Source: Gammaproteobacteria bacterium (GTDB lineage Bacteria > Pseudomonadota > Gammaproteobacteria > Natronospirales > REEB76). Taken from it: a stretch of DNA of 7,690 nt. The notes under the pieces are model-generated. The model was given only the letters and a program-made list of their open reading frames with translations, was not told where the DNA came from and did not search any database. Below are positions 1-6,092 of this stretch, piece after piece (the stretch's first letter is position 1; every line of letters begins with the position of its first letter). A program made the position numbers and the translations under genes. Where the stretch lies: positions 1 to 7,690 of the forward strand of contig DAHVFI010000243.1 in assembly GCA_027317045.1 (NCBI GenBank), read 5' to 3'.

Positions 1-288
1 CAGCAGCAGCACGCGACCGGTGGTGGCGGATTGGATGTGACTAATGAGTTCCTGGGCGCGTTCCTTGAGGCCGCTGCGCTCCAGCAGACCGATCACCGGC
101 AGCGTCAGCCACACCAGCCCCACGTAACGGTTCTCGGTGAATGCGCGGCCGAAGTCGCTAATGATCGCGACGGGGCTCAAGCCGCCGGCCACCCCGGTGG
201 CGATGCCCGCCACCGTCACCACCAGCAATGGATTTACCCGCAATGCGAAGCCGATGATGACGATGAGGACGCCGATCAGTGTGAGCAT
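1..288 (-). CDS. DUF969 family membrane protein (partial, N-terminal 96 residues)
   Basis: The reverse strand is open from an ATG at 288 to the left edge, giving 96 residues of a longer protein. The start MLTLIGVLIVIIGFAL, then NPLLVVTVAG, TGVAGGLSP and WLTLPVIGLLER, match what I know of DUF969 proteins. These are polytopic inner-membrane proteins usually paired with a DUF979 protein; some annotations call the pair a 5-oxoproline transporter. Hydrophobic segments are visible at about residues 2-18, 20-43 and 57-71. A Shine-Dalgarno GAGGGA (293-298 on the reverse strand) lies about 4 bases before the ATG. The rest of the gene and any DUF979 partner would be beyond position 1. The family call is fairly firm; the substrate is inferred from family naming only. 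Confidence 0.82.
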   Translation of the reverse strand, partial: MLTLIGVLIVIIGFALRVNPLLVVTVAGIATGVAGGLSPVAIISDFGRAFTENRYVGLVWLTLPVIGLLERSGLKERAQELISHIQSATTGRVLLL

Positions 289-361
289 GCAATCCCTCGT
301 GAAGTGTTGTGAAGCCTGTTTTTGTCGGACAATGGGGCATTCTAACGGTGCGGGAATGCAA

Positions 362-1411
362 ATGCCTCATCAAGCCAGTTTGCGCCCCGGGGGCCGAACC
401 TTCGAGGTGCGGGATCACGAAACCGTGCTGGCCGCCGCCTTGCGCCAAGGCGTGCACCTGCCGGACGGCTGCCGCAACGGCAGTTGCGGGGTGTGCCGCG
501 CGCATCTGGCATCGGGCCGGGTTCGTTATCCTCACGGCCCGCCCCTGGGGCTGACTGCGTTTGAGCGCAATGCGGGTGATGTGCTTTTGTGTCGTGCAGT
601 GCCGGCAACCGATTTGGTATTGGATGCGCAGGAAGTAGCGGCGACCGCCGATCTTGTGATCAAGACCCTGCCGTGTCGCGTGGTGCGCATGCAACCGCTC
701 ACGCATGAGGTGATGGCGTTGCATCTGCGGCTGCCGCCGGTTGAAACGCTGCAATTCCTGCCCGGTCAATATATTGATGTGTTGCTGCCGGGCGGCCAGC
801 GCCGCAGTTTTTCGCTGGCCAATCCGCCTCATGACAGTGCGCACCTGGAGATCCACGTGGGACTGGTGCCGAGCGGACGCTTTTCAGACGAGGTGTTCAG
901 TCGCATGCAGCCGGGCGCGCTGCTGGAAATCCAGGGACCGCTGGGCAGTTTTTTCCTGCAGGAAAATTCGGCACGCCCCCTGTTGATGGTCGCCGGCGGC
1001 ACCGGCTATGCACCCTACAAGGCCATGCTGCGCCATCTTTTTGAAAATCAGATTAAGAGTCCCATCACCCTGTACTGGGGCGCACGCAGCAAGGCCGATT
1101 TGTACGAACAGTCGCAAGCGGAACAGTGGGCCAGGGAACAGGCGGATTTCCGCTTTGTGCCGGTGCTTTCCGAACCGCAGCCCGGGGATCAATGGACCGG
1201 CCGCCGCGGGCGTGTGCATGAGGCAGTACTCGGGGACTACGGGGAACTTTCGCGTCACGATATTTACCTGGCCGGGCCGCCGCCCATGGTGCGCGGCGCG
1301 CGCCAGTCCCTGCTGCTGAAAGGCGCCGATCCCGCGCGCATTTTTTCCGATGCCTTCGACTATGCGCCGGAAGTGCGCGCCGCGCTGGAAAAGGCGGCGG
1401 CTGCACCCTAA
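362..1411 (+). CDS. 2Fe-2S ferredoxin/FAD/NAD(P)H oxidoreductase (CDP-6-deoxy-glucoseen reductase-like)
   Basis: This is a 349-residue soluble electron-transfer reductase with three modules. A plant-type ferredoxin domain (about 1-92) carries C37-x4-C42-x2-C45 and C77, the full 2Fe-2S ligand set. An FAD-binding barrel (about 100-200) carries RSFSLAN (148-154). A C-terminal NAD(P)H domain carries GGTG (212-215) and LAGPPPMV. This layout is shared by CDP-6-deoxy-delta-3,4-glucoseen reductase (AscD/RfbI) and by reductases of aromatic dioxygenases. Here there are no dideoxysugar or oxygenase genes nearby, so the AscD label is only similarity and the electron acceptor is unknown. I chose ATG 362 because CGGGA (351-355) sits 6 bases before it; ATG 356 (two residues longer) is the alternative. 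The frame is open back to 137, but that part overlaps the divergent DUF969 gene. Confidence 0.85.
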   Translation: MPHQASLRPGGRTFEVRDHETVLAAALRQGVHLPDGCRNGSCGVCRAHLASGRVRYPHGPPLGLTAFERNAGDVLLCRAVPATDLVLDAQEVAATADLVIKTLPCRVVRMQPLTHEVMALHLRLPPVETLQFLPGQYIDVLLPGGQRRSFSLANPPHDSAHLEIHVGLVPSGRFSDEVFSRMQPGALLEIQGPLGSFFLQENSARPLLMVAGGTGYAPYKAMLRHLFENQIKSPITLYWGARSKADLYEQSQAEQWAREQADFRFVPVLSEPQPGDQWTGRRGRVHEAVLGDYGELSRHDIYLAGPPPMVRGARQSLLLKGADPARIFSDAFDYAPEVRAALEKAAAAP

Positions 1412-1519
1412 AGCAGTCGCTGCCTTCGGGTATCATAAGCGTCCCTGAGCGCGGATCCGGCCGCAAATCTCGCAGAACATAGCGTCCATTGCCCGCGTGC
1501 GTGTCGGTGCGCGCGGCGC

Positions 1520-1532
1520 GGAGAATCCCGTG
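1520..1532 (+). promoter_or_regulatory. Ribosome binding site deciding the GTG start of gcdH
   Basis: GGAG at 1520-1523 is followed by six bases and GTG at 1530. The earlier in-frame GTG at 1497 has no comparable purine-rich site, so 1530 is preferred. Confidence 0.6.
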
Positions 1533-2693
1533 AAGTCCCTGAATCCCCTTGATCTGTACGACATCCACAGTTTGCTGTCCGAGGAAGAGCAGCTGGCGCA
1601 AGCCAGCACCGCGCGCTTCGTGGACGAGAAGGTACTGCCCCTCATCGGCGAAGCTTTCGATAAAGCGCGCTTCCCGAAAGAGCTGATTCCGGAGATTGCA
1701 TCCCTGGGCTTGTTGGGCAGTTCTATCCAGGGTTACGACTGCGCCGGATTGAACGGCGTTGCCTACGGGCTCATCTGCCAGGAACTGGAGCGCGGCGATT
1801 CCGGTTTGCGCAGCTTCGTATCGGTGCAGTCAAGCCTGGTGATGTATCCGATTTTCATTTTTGGCTCCGAGGAACAGAAACAGCGCTGGCTGCCGGCTAT
1901 GGCCAAGGGCGAGGCCATCGGCTGCTTCGGTCTTACCGAACCCCACGGCGGCTCCGATCCGTCCAACATGAAAACCGTGGCCAAGAAGAAGGGCAGTGAT
2001 TGGGTAGTGAACGGCGCCAAGATGTGGATCACCAACGGCAGCATCGCCGACGTGGCGCTGGTGTGGGCCCAGGCCGACGACGGTATCCGCGGTTTTCTCG
2101 TGGAAAAGGGCATGCCGGGTTTCGACGCGCAGGAAGTACATCACAAGATGTCGTTGCGGGCATCGGTGACCTCGGCGCTGTATTTCAACAACCTGCACGT
2201 GCCGGAAGCCAACGTGTTGCCCAAGGTCAAAGGAATGAAGGGACCACTGTCCTGCCTGACGCAGGCACGCTACGGCATCAGCTGGGGCGTCATCGGTGCC
2301 GCGCAGGCGTGCCTGAAGGAAGTGCTGGACTACACCCAGACACGCGAACTCTTTAACCGGCCGCTGAACCACAACCAGGCGGTGCAGCTGCGTCTCGCGG
2401 AAATGGCGCGCCAGATTACGCTGGCGCAACTGCTGTCATTACAACTCGGCCGCTTGAAAGACAAAGGCGAGATGCAGCCCGGCCAAGTGTCGCTGGCCAA
2501 GTGGAACAACGTGCGCATGGCCATCAACATCGCCCGCGATGCTCGTGACCTGCTGGGCGGCGCCGGTATCACCACCGAGTTTTGCCCCATCCGCCACGCG
2601 CTCAATCTGGAATCGGTCATCACCTACGAGGGCACCGAGACGGTGCATCAGTTGGTGATCGGCAAGGAGCTGACGGGTGTAAATGCGTTCTGA
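1530..2693 (+). CDS. gcdH: Glutaryl-CoA dehydrogenase
   Basis: This 387-residue FAD flavoenzyme of the acyl-CoA dehydrogenase fold oxidises and decarboxylates glutaryl-CoA to crotonyl-CoA and CO2, in lysine, hydroxylysine and tryptophan catabolism. Co-linear similarity with human GCDH as I recall it runs the whole length: SGLRSFVSVQSSLVM, GCFGLTEPHGGSDP, WITN, RYGISWGV, LGRLKD, NLESVITYEGTETVH. The catalytic base is E367 (human E370). Substrate-site residues E87, R94, S95, T168 and Y366 match human E87, R94, S95, T170 and Y369, which supports the decarboxylating type. I place the start at GTG 1530 because GGAG (1520-1523) lies 6 bases upstream and the protein then begins where bacterial homologues do. 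GTG 1497 would add 11 residues without a good ribosome site. The length is normal for the family. Confidence 0.93.
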   Translation: MKSLNPLDLYDIHSLLSEEEQLAQASTARFVDEKVLPLIGEAFDKARFPKELIPEIASLGLLGSSIQGYDCAGLNGVAYGLICQELERGDSGLRSFVSVQSSLVMYPIFIFGSEEQKQRWLPAMAKGEAIGCFGLTEPHGGSDPSNMKTVAKKKGSDWVVNGAKMWITNGSIADVALVWAQADDGIRGFLVEKGMPGFDAQEVHHKMSLRASVTSALYFNNLHVPEANVLPKVKGMKGPLSCLTQARYGISWGVIGAAQACLKEVLDYTQTRELFNRPLNHNQAVQLRLAEMARQITLAQLLSLQLGRLKDKGEMQPGQVSLAKWNNVRMAINIARDARDLLGGAGITTEFCPIRHALNLESVITYEGTETVHQLVIGKELTGVNAF

Positions 2694-2715
2694 ACGAGGG
2701 CATCCATCCTTATCC

Positions 2716-2747
2716 CCTCGCCCCTTGCAGGAGAGGCCAGGGTGAGG
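2716..2747. repeat. REP-like imperfect inverted repeat
   Basis: CCTCGCCC (2716-2723) can pair with GGGTGAGG (2740-2747): seven Watson-Crick pairs and one G-T wobble. The 16-base loop contains GGAGAGG. The arrangement resembles dispersed elements in gammaproteobacterial intergenic DNA built from CCCTCACCC, GGAGAGG and GGGTGAGGG. It begins about 20 bases after the gcdH stop and could also act as mRNA 3'-end structure. There is no T-tract after it, so it is not a classical terminator. Confidence 0.45.
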
Positions 2748-2821
2748 TGTCAGGTGTGAGGAGTTAGAAATAATCATGATTTTATTTCTGCTGCCCCTCA
2801 CCCCTTACTCCTAACGCCTCA
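2742..2821. repeat. Opposed arrays of a degenerate 7-bp repeat around an AT-rich palindrome
   Basis: The left arm is four adjacent heptads: GTGAGGT, GTCAGGT, GTGAGGA, GTTAGAA (2742-2769). The right arm is four heptads of the reverse-complement type: CCCCTCA, CCCCTTA, CTCCTAA, CGCCTCA (2794-2821). Both fit TNAGGNG or its complement. Between them AGAAATAA (2766-2773) and TTATTTCT (2782-2789) form a perfect 8-bp stem around TCATGATT. The whole could fold as one long imperfect hairpin between gcdH and the E1 gene. Its function is unknown; a transcript-end structure or a mobile repeat are both possible. Confidence 0.6.
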
Positions 2822-2867
2822 CTCGCATAGTCACAAAGAAACAAAGCCACAGTACAGTTCCGAGTTT

Positions 2868-5141
2868 ATGAGCGAGAAGCAATCCACCACCGGTTTCGTC
2901 CGCGCCGCCACCCGCAGCATCAACCGCGTGGAGATCGTGGACAACAATTTCATCCAGTTGGCACAGCGCTGGAGCGCCACGCCGGCGCACCGGTTGTCCG
3001 ATCGCGATATCGTGCGCAGCGGCTCGACGCTTACCGTCAGAGACTTCAAGGAATTATTTGAATCCCAGATGCTGTCGCGGCATCAGGATATCGAAGCCCG
3101 GGCCATGCGCGCCCGCAACGAGGGCTTCTACACCATCGGCAGTTCCGGTCACGAGGGCAATGCTGCCGTGGGCCGGGTCACGCGGCATACCGATATCGCC
3201 TTCCTGCATTACCGCAGCGGCGCCTTCATGCAGGAGCGCGCCCGCCAGCTCAGTATCGACATGGTATACGACACCGCTCTGTCGCTGGCGGCTTCGAGCG
3301 AAGACCCGATTTCCGGCGGCCGCCACAAGGTGTGGGGGTCAGTGCCCCTATGGGTGCCGCCCCAGACCAGCACCATCGCCAGTCACTTGCCGAAGGCCGT
3401 GGGCACGGCGGTTGCGATTGCGCAGGCGCAGCGCATCGACACGCAGCTGCCGATCCCCTCGGACAGCATCGTGGTGTGCAGTTTCGGCGACGCCAGCGCC
3501 AATCATGCCACCGCCCTGGGGGCCATCAATGCCGCTGCCTGGACGGCCTTTCAGAAGCTGCCGTGTCCGATACTGTTCGTGTGCGAGGACAACGACATCG
3601 GCATTTCGGTGAAGTCACCGGCGGGCTGGATCGCCGCTAACTACAATGCCCGTGCGGGCCTGGAGTACATCGCTGCCGACGGCACCGATGTGCTGGATAC
3701 CTGGGCGAAAGCACAGGCAGCGGTGGATTACTGCCGCCGCCGGCGCCGCCCGGTGTTCCTGCATCTGAAACTCGTGCGTCTCCTGGGCCATGCCGGCACG
3801 GATGCCGAAACCGAATACCGTTCGAGCGACGAGCTGGAAACTGCAGAGGCGCGTGATCCGCTGCTGGTGTCCGCACGTATCGCCATGGAAAGCGGCATTT
3901 ACACACCCGCGGAATTATTGGGCACTTACGAAGCCGCGCGCCGGCGCGTGCAGACAGCCTCGAAAAAGGCCGCACTGCGGCCCAAGCTGACTACGGCGGA
4001 GCAAGTGATGGCGCCGCTGGCCCCGTACCATCCGGACAGGGTGAATGCGGAAGCCTTGCGCAGCCCATCCAGGCAGGTCCGCATCGCCGCATTCGGCAGC
4101 GAAGCGGCACTGCCCGAAAAACAACCGCCGCGGCACCTCTCCATCCAAATCAACCGTGCACTGTTCGATCTCATGGCGAAATATCCCGAGATGACCGTAT
4201 TCGGGGAAGACGTGGCCCAGAAAGGCGGCGTCTATACCGTGACCTCGGGTCTCTACAAAACCTTCAAGGGTCAGCGGGTGTTCAACACGCTGCTGGATGA
4301 GCAGACCATTCTCGGCATGGCCCAGGGCGCAGCCTGTATGGGCCTATTGCCGTTCCCGGAAATCCAGTACCTGGCCTATTTCCACAATGCCTGCGACCAG
4401 ATTCGCGGCGAGGCCGCGTCATTGCAGTTCTTCTCCAATGCGCAATACGCCAATGGGATGGTGGTGCGCATCGCCGCCCTGGGTTATCAGAAAGGCTTCG
4501 GCGGCCATTTTCACAACGACAACAGTTTCACCGCGCTGCGCGACATCCCCGGCATCGTCGTGGCCTGTCCTTCCCGCGGTGATGACGCCGCCATGATGCT
4601 GCGCACCTGTGCGGCGCTTGCGAAAGTGGACGGGCGGGTAGTGGTGTATCTGGAACCCATCGCCCTCTATATGACCAAGGATTTGCACGAGCCCAAGGAC
4701 AACCAGTGGCTGTTCGACTATCCGGCGCCGGAGCGTGCTGTTCCCTTGGGCGAAGGCCGTATCTATAACCCGAATGCCAGGGATTTGCTCATCGTCACCT
4801 TCGGCAACGGTGTGCCCATGTCCCTGCGGGCGGCAAAAAAACTTGAAACGGAGACCGGCAAAAAAATCCGCGTGCTGGATTTGCGCTGGCTCAAACCGTT
4901 GAATGCGGCACTCATCGCCAGACACGCGAAAGAATGCGGCAAGGTGCTGGTGGTGGACGAGGGCCGGCAGACCGGCGGCATTTCAGAAGAGATATTCACG
5001 GCCATTGACGAGCACGCCGGGTCTGGCATTGGCAAAAAGCGAGTAACAGGCAAGGATTCTTATATTCCACTGGCGGTAGCCGCCAATTTGGTGCTGGTCA
5101 GCGAGGACGAAATCCGGTCCGCAGCGAAAGTCATGCTCTGA
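2868..5141 (+). CDS. Fused alpha-beta 2-oxo-acid dehydrogenase E1 (branched-chain/pyruvate E1 type)
   Basis: This 757-residue thiamine-diphosphate enzyme decarboxylates a 2-oxo acid and passes the acyl group to the lipoyl arm of an E2. Residues about 60-370 are an E1-alpha half (HYRSGAFMQ; GDAS 207-210; CEDNDIGIS 239-247; LGHAGTD 306-312). Residues about 422-757 are an E1-beta half (FGEDVAQKGGVY, E447; FNTLLDEQ; PEIQY; GGHFHND 545-551; LRWLKPLN; DEGRQTGG). The linker is about 373-421. Alpha and beta are often separate genes; fusions are known. The thiamine motif keeps D208 and N242 but has GDA for GDG and DN for NN. The place of the regulated serine in mammalian E1-alpha appears to be G310. 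No E2 or E3 gene is in view, and the substrate cannot be read from sequence: branched-chain 2-oxo acids are the default family guess. The ATG has only a weak upstream GAG (2862-2864); no better in-frame start is seen. Confidence 0.87.
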   Translation: MSEKQSTTGFVRAATRSINRVEIVDNNFIQLAQRWSATPAHRLSDRDIVRSGSTLTVRDFKELFESQMLSRHQDIEARAMRARNEGFYTIGSSGHEGNAAVGRVTRHTDIAFLHYRSGAFMQERARQLSIDMVYDTALSLAASSEDPISGGRHKVWGSVPLWVPPQTSTIASHLPKAVGTAVAIAQAQRIDTQLPIPSDSIVVCSFGDASANHATALGAINAAAWTAFQKLPCPILFVCEDNDIGISVKSPAGWIAANYNARAGLEYIAADGTDVLDTWAKAQAAVDYCRRRRRPVFLHLKLVRLLGHAGTDAETEYRSSDELETAEARDPLLVSARIAMESGIYTPAELLGTYEAARRRVQTASKKAALRPKLTTAEQVMAPLAPYHPDRVNAEALRSPSRQVRIAAFGSEAALPEKQPPRHLSIQINRALFDLMAKYPEMTVFGEDVAQKGGVYTVTSGLYKTFKGQRVFNTLLDEQTILGMAQGAACMGLLPFPEIQYLAYFHNACDQIRGEAASLQFFSNAQYANGMVVRIAALGYQKGFGGHFHNDNSFTALRDIPGIVVACPSRGDDAAMMLRTCAALAKVDGRVVVYLEPIALYMTKDLHEPKDNQWLFDYPAPERAVPLGEGRIYNPNARDLLIVTFGNGVPMSLRAAKKLETETGKKIRVLDLRWLKPLNAALIARHAKECGKVLVVDEGRQTGGISEEIFTAIDEHAGSGIGKKRVTGKDSYIPLAVAANLVLVSEDEIRSAAKVML

Positions 5142-5235
5142 AAATTTTTTGCGTCTGCAACACAGTGTTTCCGCCGAACCGTGGCGCAATTCCGGGCACC
5201 GTCACAGGCGCAAAATATTGCTTGCTCAGCAGATA

Positions 5236-5261
5236 ACCATTCTAAGATGGTGGAATTTTTT
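5236..5261 (+). terminator. Weak candidate intrinsic terminator of the E1 gene
   Basis: ACCAT (5236-5240) pairs with ATGGT (5247-5251) around the loop TCTAAG, and TTTTTT follows at 5256-5261. The stem has only five pairs, is not GC-rich and is separated from the T-run by GGAA, so this is a tentative call. Confidence 0.25.
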
Positions 5262-5345
5262 CAGCGGCAGTAAATGATTCGATCAGCGCATTGCCCGGCG
5301 GGCCTTTACTTGCTTTGGGATGTGCTGGCCGACCTCTGGCAGCTT

Positions 5346-5373
5346 GTTGAAAAGGATTCCCGGCCTTTTCAAC
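5346..5373. repeat. Perfect 10-bp inverted repeat (hairpin)
   Basis: GTTGAAAAGG (5346-5355) and CCTTTTCAAC (5364-5373) are exact reverse complements around the loop ATTCCCGG. There is no T-tract on either side, so it is not a standard terminator. It lies 14 bases from the first REP copy and may belong to the same repeat cluster. Confidence 0.7.
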
Positions 5374-5387
5374 CCGCTTGCCGGTTA

Positions 5388-5414
5388 ATCGCGGCCGGGA
5401 CGACCGCTCCCACC
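5388..5414 (-). repeat. REP element, copy 1 (reverse orientation)
   Basis: On the reverse strand this starts GGTGGGAGCGG, followed by a 6-bp stem CGGTCG/CGGCCG (one G-T pair) with loop TCC, and ends CGAT. This is the head-plus-hairpin form of the GTGGGAGCGG class of REPs in gammaproteobacteria. It faces copy 2 across a 26-base spacer. Confidence 0.8.
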
Positions 5415-5440
5415 CATGAAGAATGAACAGTCCATTTCCC

Positions 5441-5467
5441 GGTGGGAGCGGCGGTCTCCGCCGTGAT
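5441..5467 (+). repeat. REP element, copy 2 (forward orientation)
   Basis: GGTGGGAGCGG is followed by a 6-bp stem CGGCGG/CCGCCG with loop TCT and ends TGAT. The 11-base head is identical to copy 1 in inverted orientation, so the two form a REP pair (BIME-like). REPs of this class are normally moved by RAYT (TnpA-REP) transposases; none is encoded in the window. Confidence 0.82.
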
Positions 5468-5547
5468 GCGTAATCTTCGTTCCATGAGATGTTTTCAGCA
5501 ACAATCCGGGATCCCCATTCGATTGTGGTATAAGGCTGATTGTCGTT

Positions 5548-5964
5548 TCAGTAATCCGCAGAGCCATCTTGTTCCTGATACGGGAATTTCAGGTGACCGA
5601 AGCGGATCACGAATACCGTAACTGCCAGGATCAAAATAGCGCCGGTAATGAACAGCGCGTGAATGTTGTGAGCGTCCGAGGTATCGAGAATCAGGTAGCG
5701 CGCCAGCGCCACCATGGCGATATACAGGGGGATTCTTACCGGCAACTTACCCAGACGCCAGTAGCTTTCCACCATGGTGATAACTTCCAGGAAGATGAAC
5801 AGCAGCAGCAGGTCAATCAGCTCCACCCGATGTATTGCCACCATGCGCCAGACCTCCTGGCCGATGGCGATGATGGTGCCGATGAGGATCAGGAACAAGC
5901 CGGCGTCTTCAACGGCGGCAATGAGCTTCATCCCAACTTTGCGGACGCTTTTACGGTGCAACAT
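5548..5964 (-). CDS. psiE: PsiE family (phosphate-starvation-inducible) membrane protein
   Basis: This 138-residue protein is predicted to have four membrane segments at about 21-37, 48-65, 76-93 and 102-121. The core LLLLFIFLEVITMVESY, then LPVRIPLYIAMVALARYLILD and a final hydrophobic helix, follow E. coli PsiE (136 residues) in order and spacing. PsiE is an inner-membrane protein of unknown biochemical role whose E. coli gene is induced by phosphate starvation. The start at ATG 5964 has GAGGGG (5973-5978 on the reverse strand) 8 bases upstream; M12 (5931) is a weaker alternative. It is transcribed toward the REP region and converges with the E1 gene. The family call is good; the symbol rests on family membership, not proven orthology. 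Confidence 0.8.
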   Translation of the reverse strand: MLHRKSVRKVGMKLIAAVEDAGLFLILIGTIIAIGQEVWRMVAIHRVELIDLLLLFIFLEVITMVESYWRLGKLPVRIPLYIAMVALARYLILDTSDAHNIHALFITGAILILAVTVFVIRFGHLKFPYQEQDGSADY

Positions 5965-5990
5965 GGCTGATTCCCCTCGGGTGGACGCTG

Positions 5991-6019
5991 AGATTAAGCA
6001 TAGCTGTTTTCCATGACAG
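5991..6019 (-). promoter_or_regulatory. Candidate psiE promoter with CTGT-N8-ACAG palindrome
   Basis: At 6004-6019 the sequence is CTGT, eight bases, ACAG: the core of a gammaproteobacterial LexA (SOS) box. Read on the psiE strand, its first seven bases are CTGTCAT, a perfect PhoB half-site, but the second half-site at the normal spacing does not match. A weak sigma-70 pair CTGTCA (6019-6014) and TAATCT (5996-5991) with a 17-base spacer overlaps it. The site is about 40-55 bases before the psiE start. Which regulator, if any, binds is unresolved. Confidence 0.35.
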
Positions 6020-6092
6020 TTTGGCGGCGATGCGTCAGCGTCTGGCGTTCAAAGCAGGCATCGAACCGAGTTGTTTCCATGCGAAACGACAT

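Larger units (their letters stand above)
5142..5547. other. Gene-free region between convergent E1 and psiE genes
   Basis: About 400 bases separate the E1 stop from the psiE stop. I see no credible coding frame or tRNA. It holds a 10-bp hairpin (5346-5373) and an inverted REP pair (5388-5467), listed separately. A weak stem ACCAT/ATGGT (5236-5251) is followed after four bases by six T's (5256-5261) and is the best terminator candidate for the E1 gene. GCCC/GGGC (5293-5303) is a small hairpin. ACAATC/GATTGT (5501-5526), enclosing the palindrome GGGATCCC, lies just after psiE on its strand but lacks a T-tract. Confidence 0.6.

Noticed and set aside
137..361. Upstream extension of the reductase frame to ATG 137
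   Set aside because: It overlaps the divergent DUF969 gene, whose translation matches its family, and the extra residues show no ferredoxin-domain similarity.
158..856. 232-residue reverse-strand open frame
   Set aside because: It is antisense to the reductase and in a different frame from the DUF969 gene; its composition (Arg, His, Gln-rich) is typical of a shadow frame.
2742..2821. CRISPR array
   Set aside because: The units are 7 bp, contiguous, degenerate and inverted in two arms, with no spacers and no cas genes.
2716..2867. Insertion-sequence remnant
   Set aside because: No transposase fragment, no matched terminal repeats with a target duplication; only short repeats are visible.
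4419..4925. 168-residue reverse-strand frame inside the E1 gene
   Set aside because: It is a shadow of the clearly homologous E1-beta sequence, with no recognisable domain or ribosome site.
5346..5373. Intrinsic terminator
   Set aside because: No T-tract follows the stem on either strand.
5569..5970. 133-residue forward frame over psiE
   Set aside because: It is antisense to a well-supported membrane protein; its Gln/Asp/His-rich composition is what reversed hydrophobic codons give.
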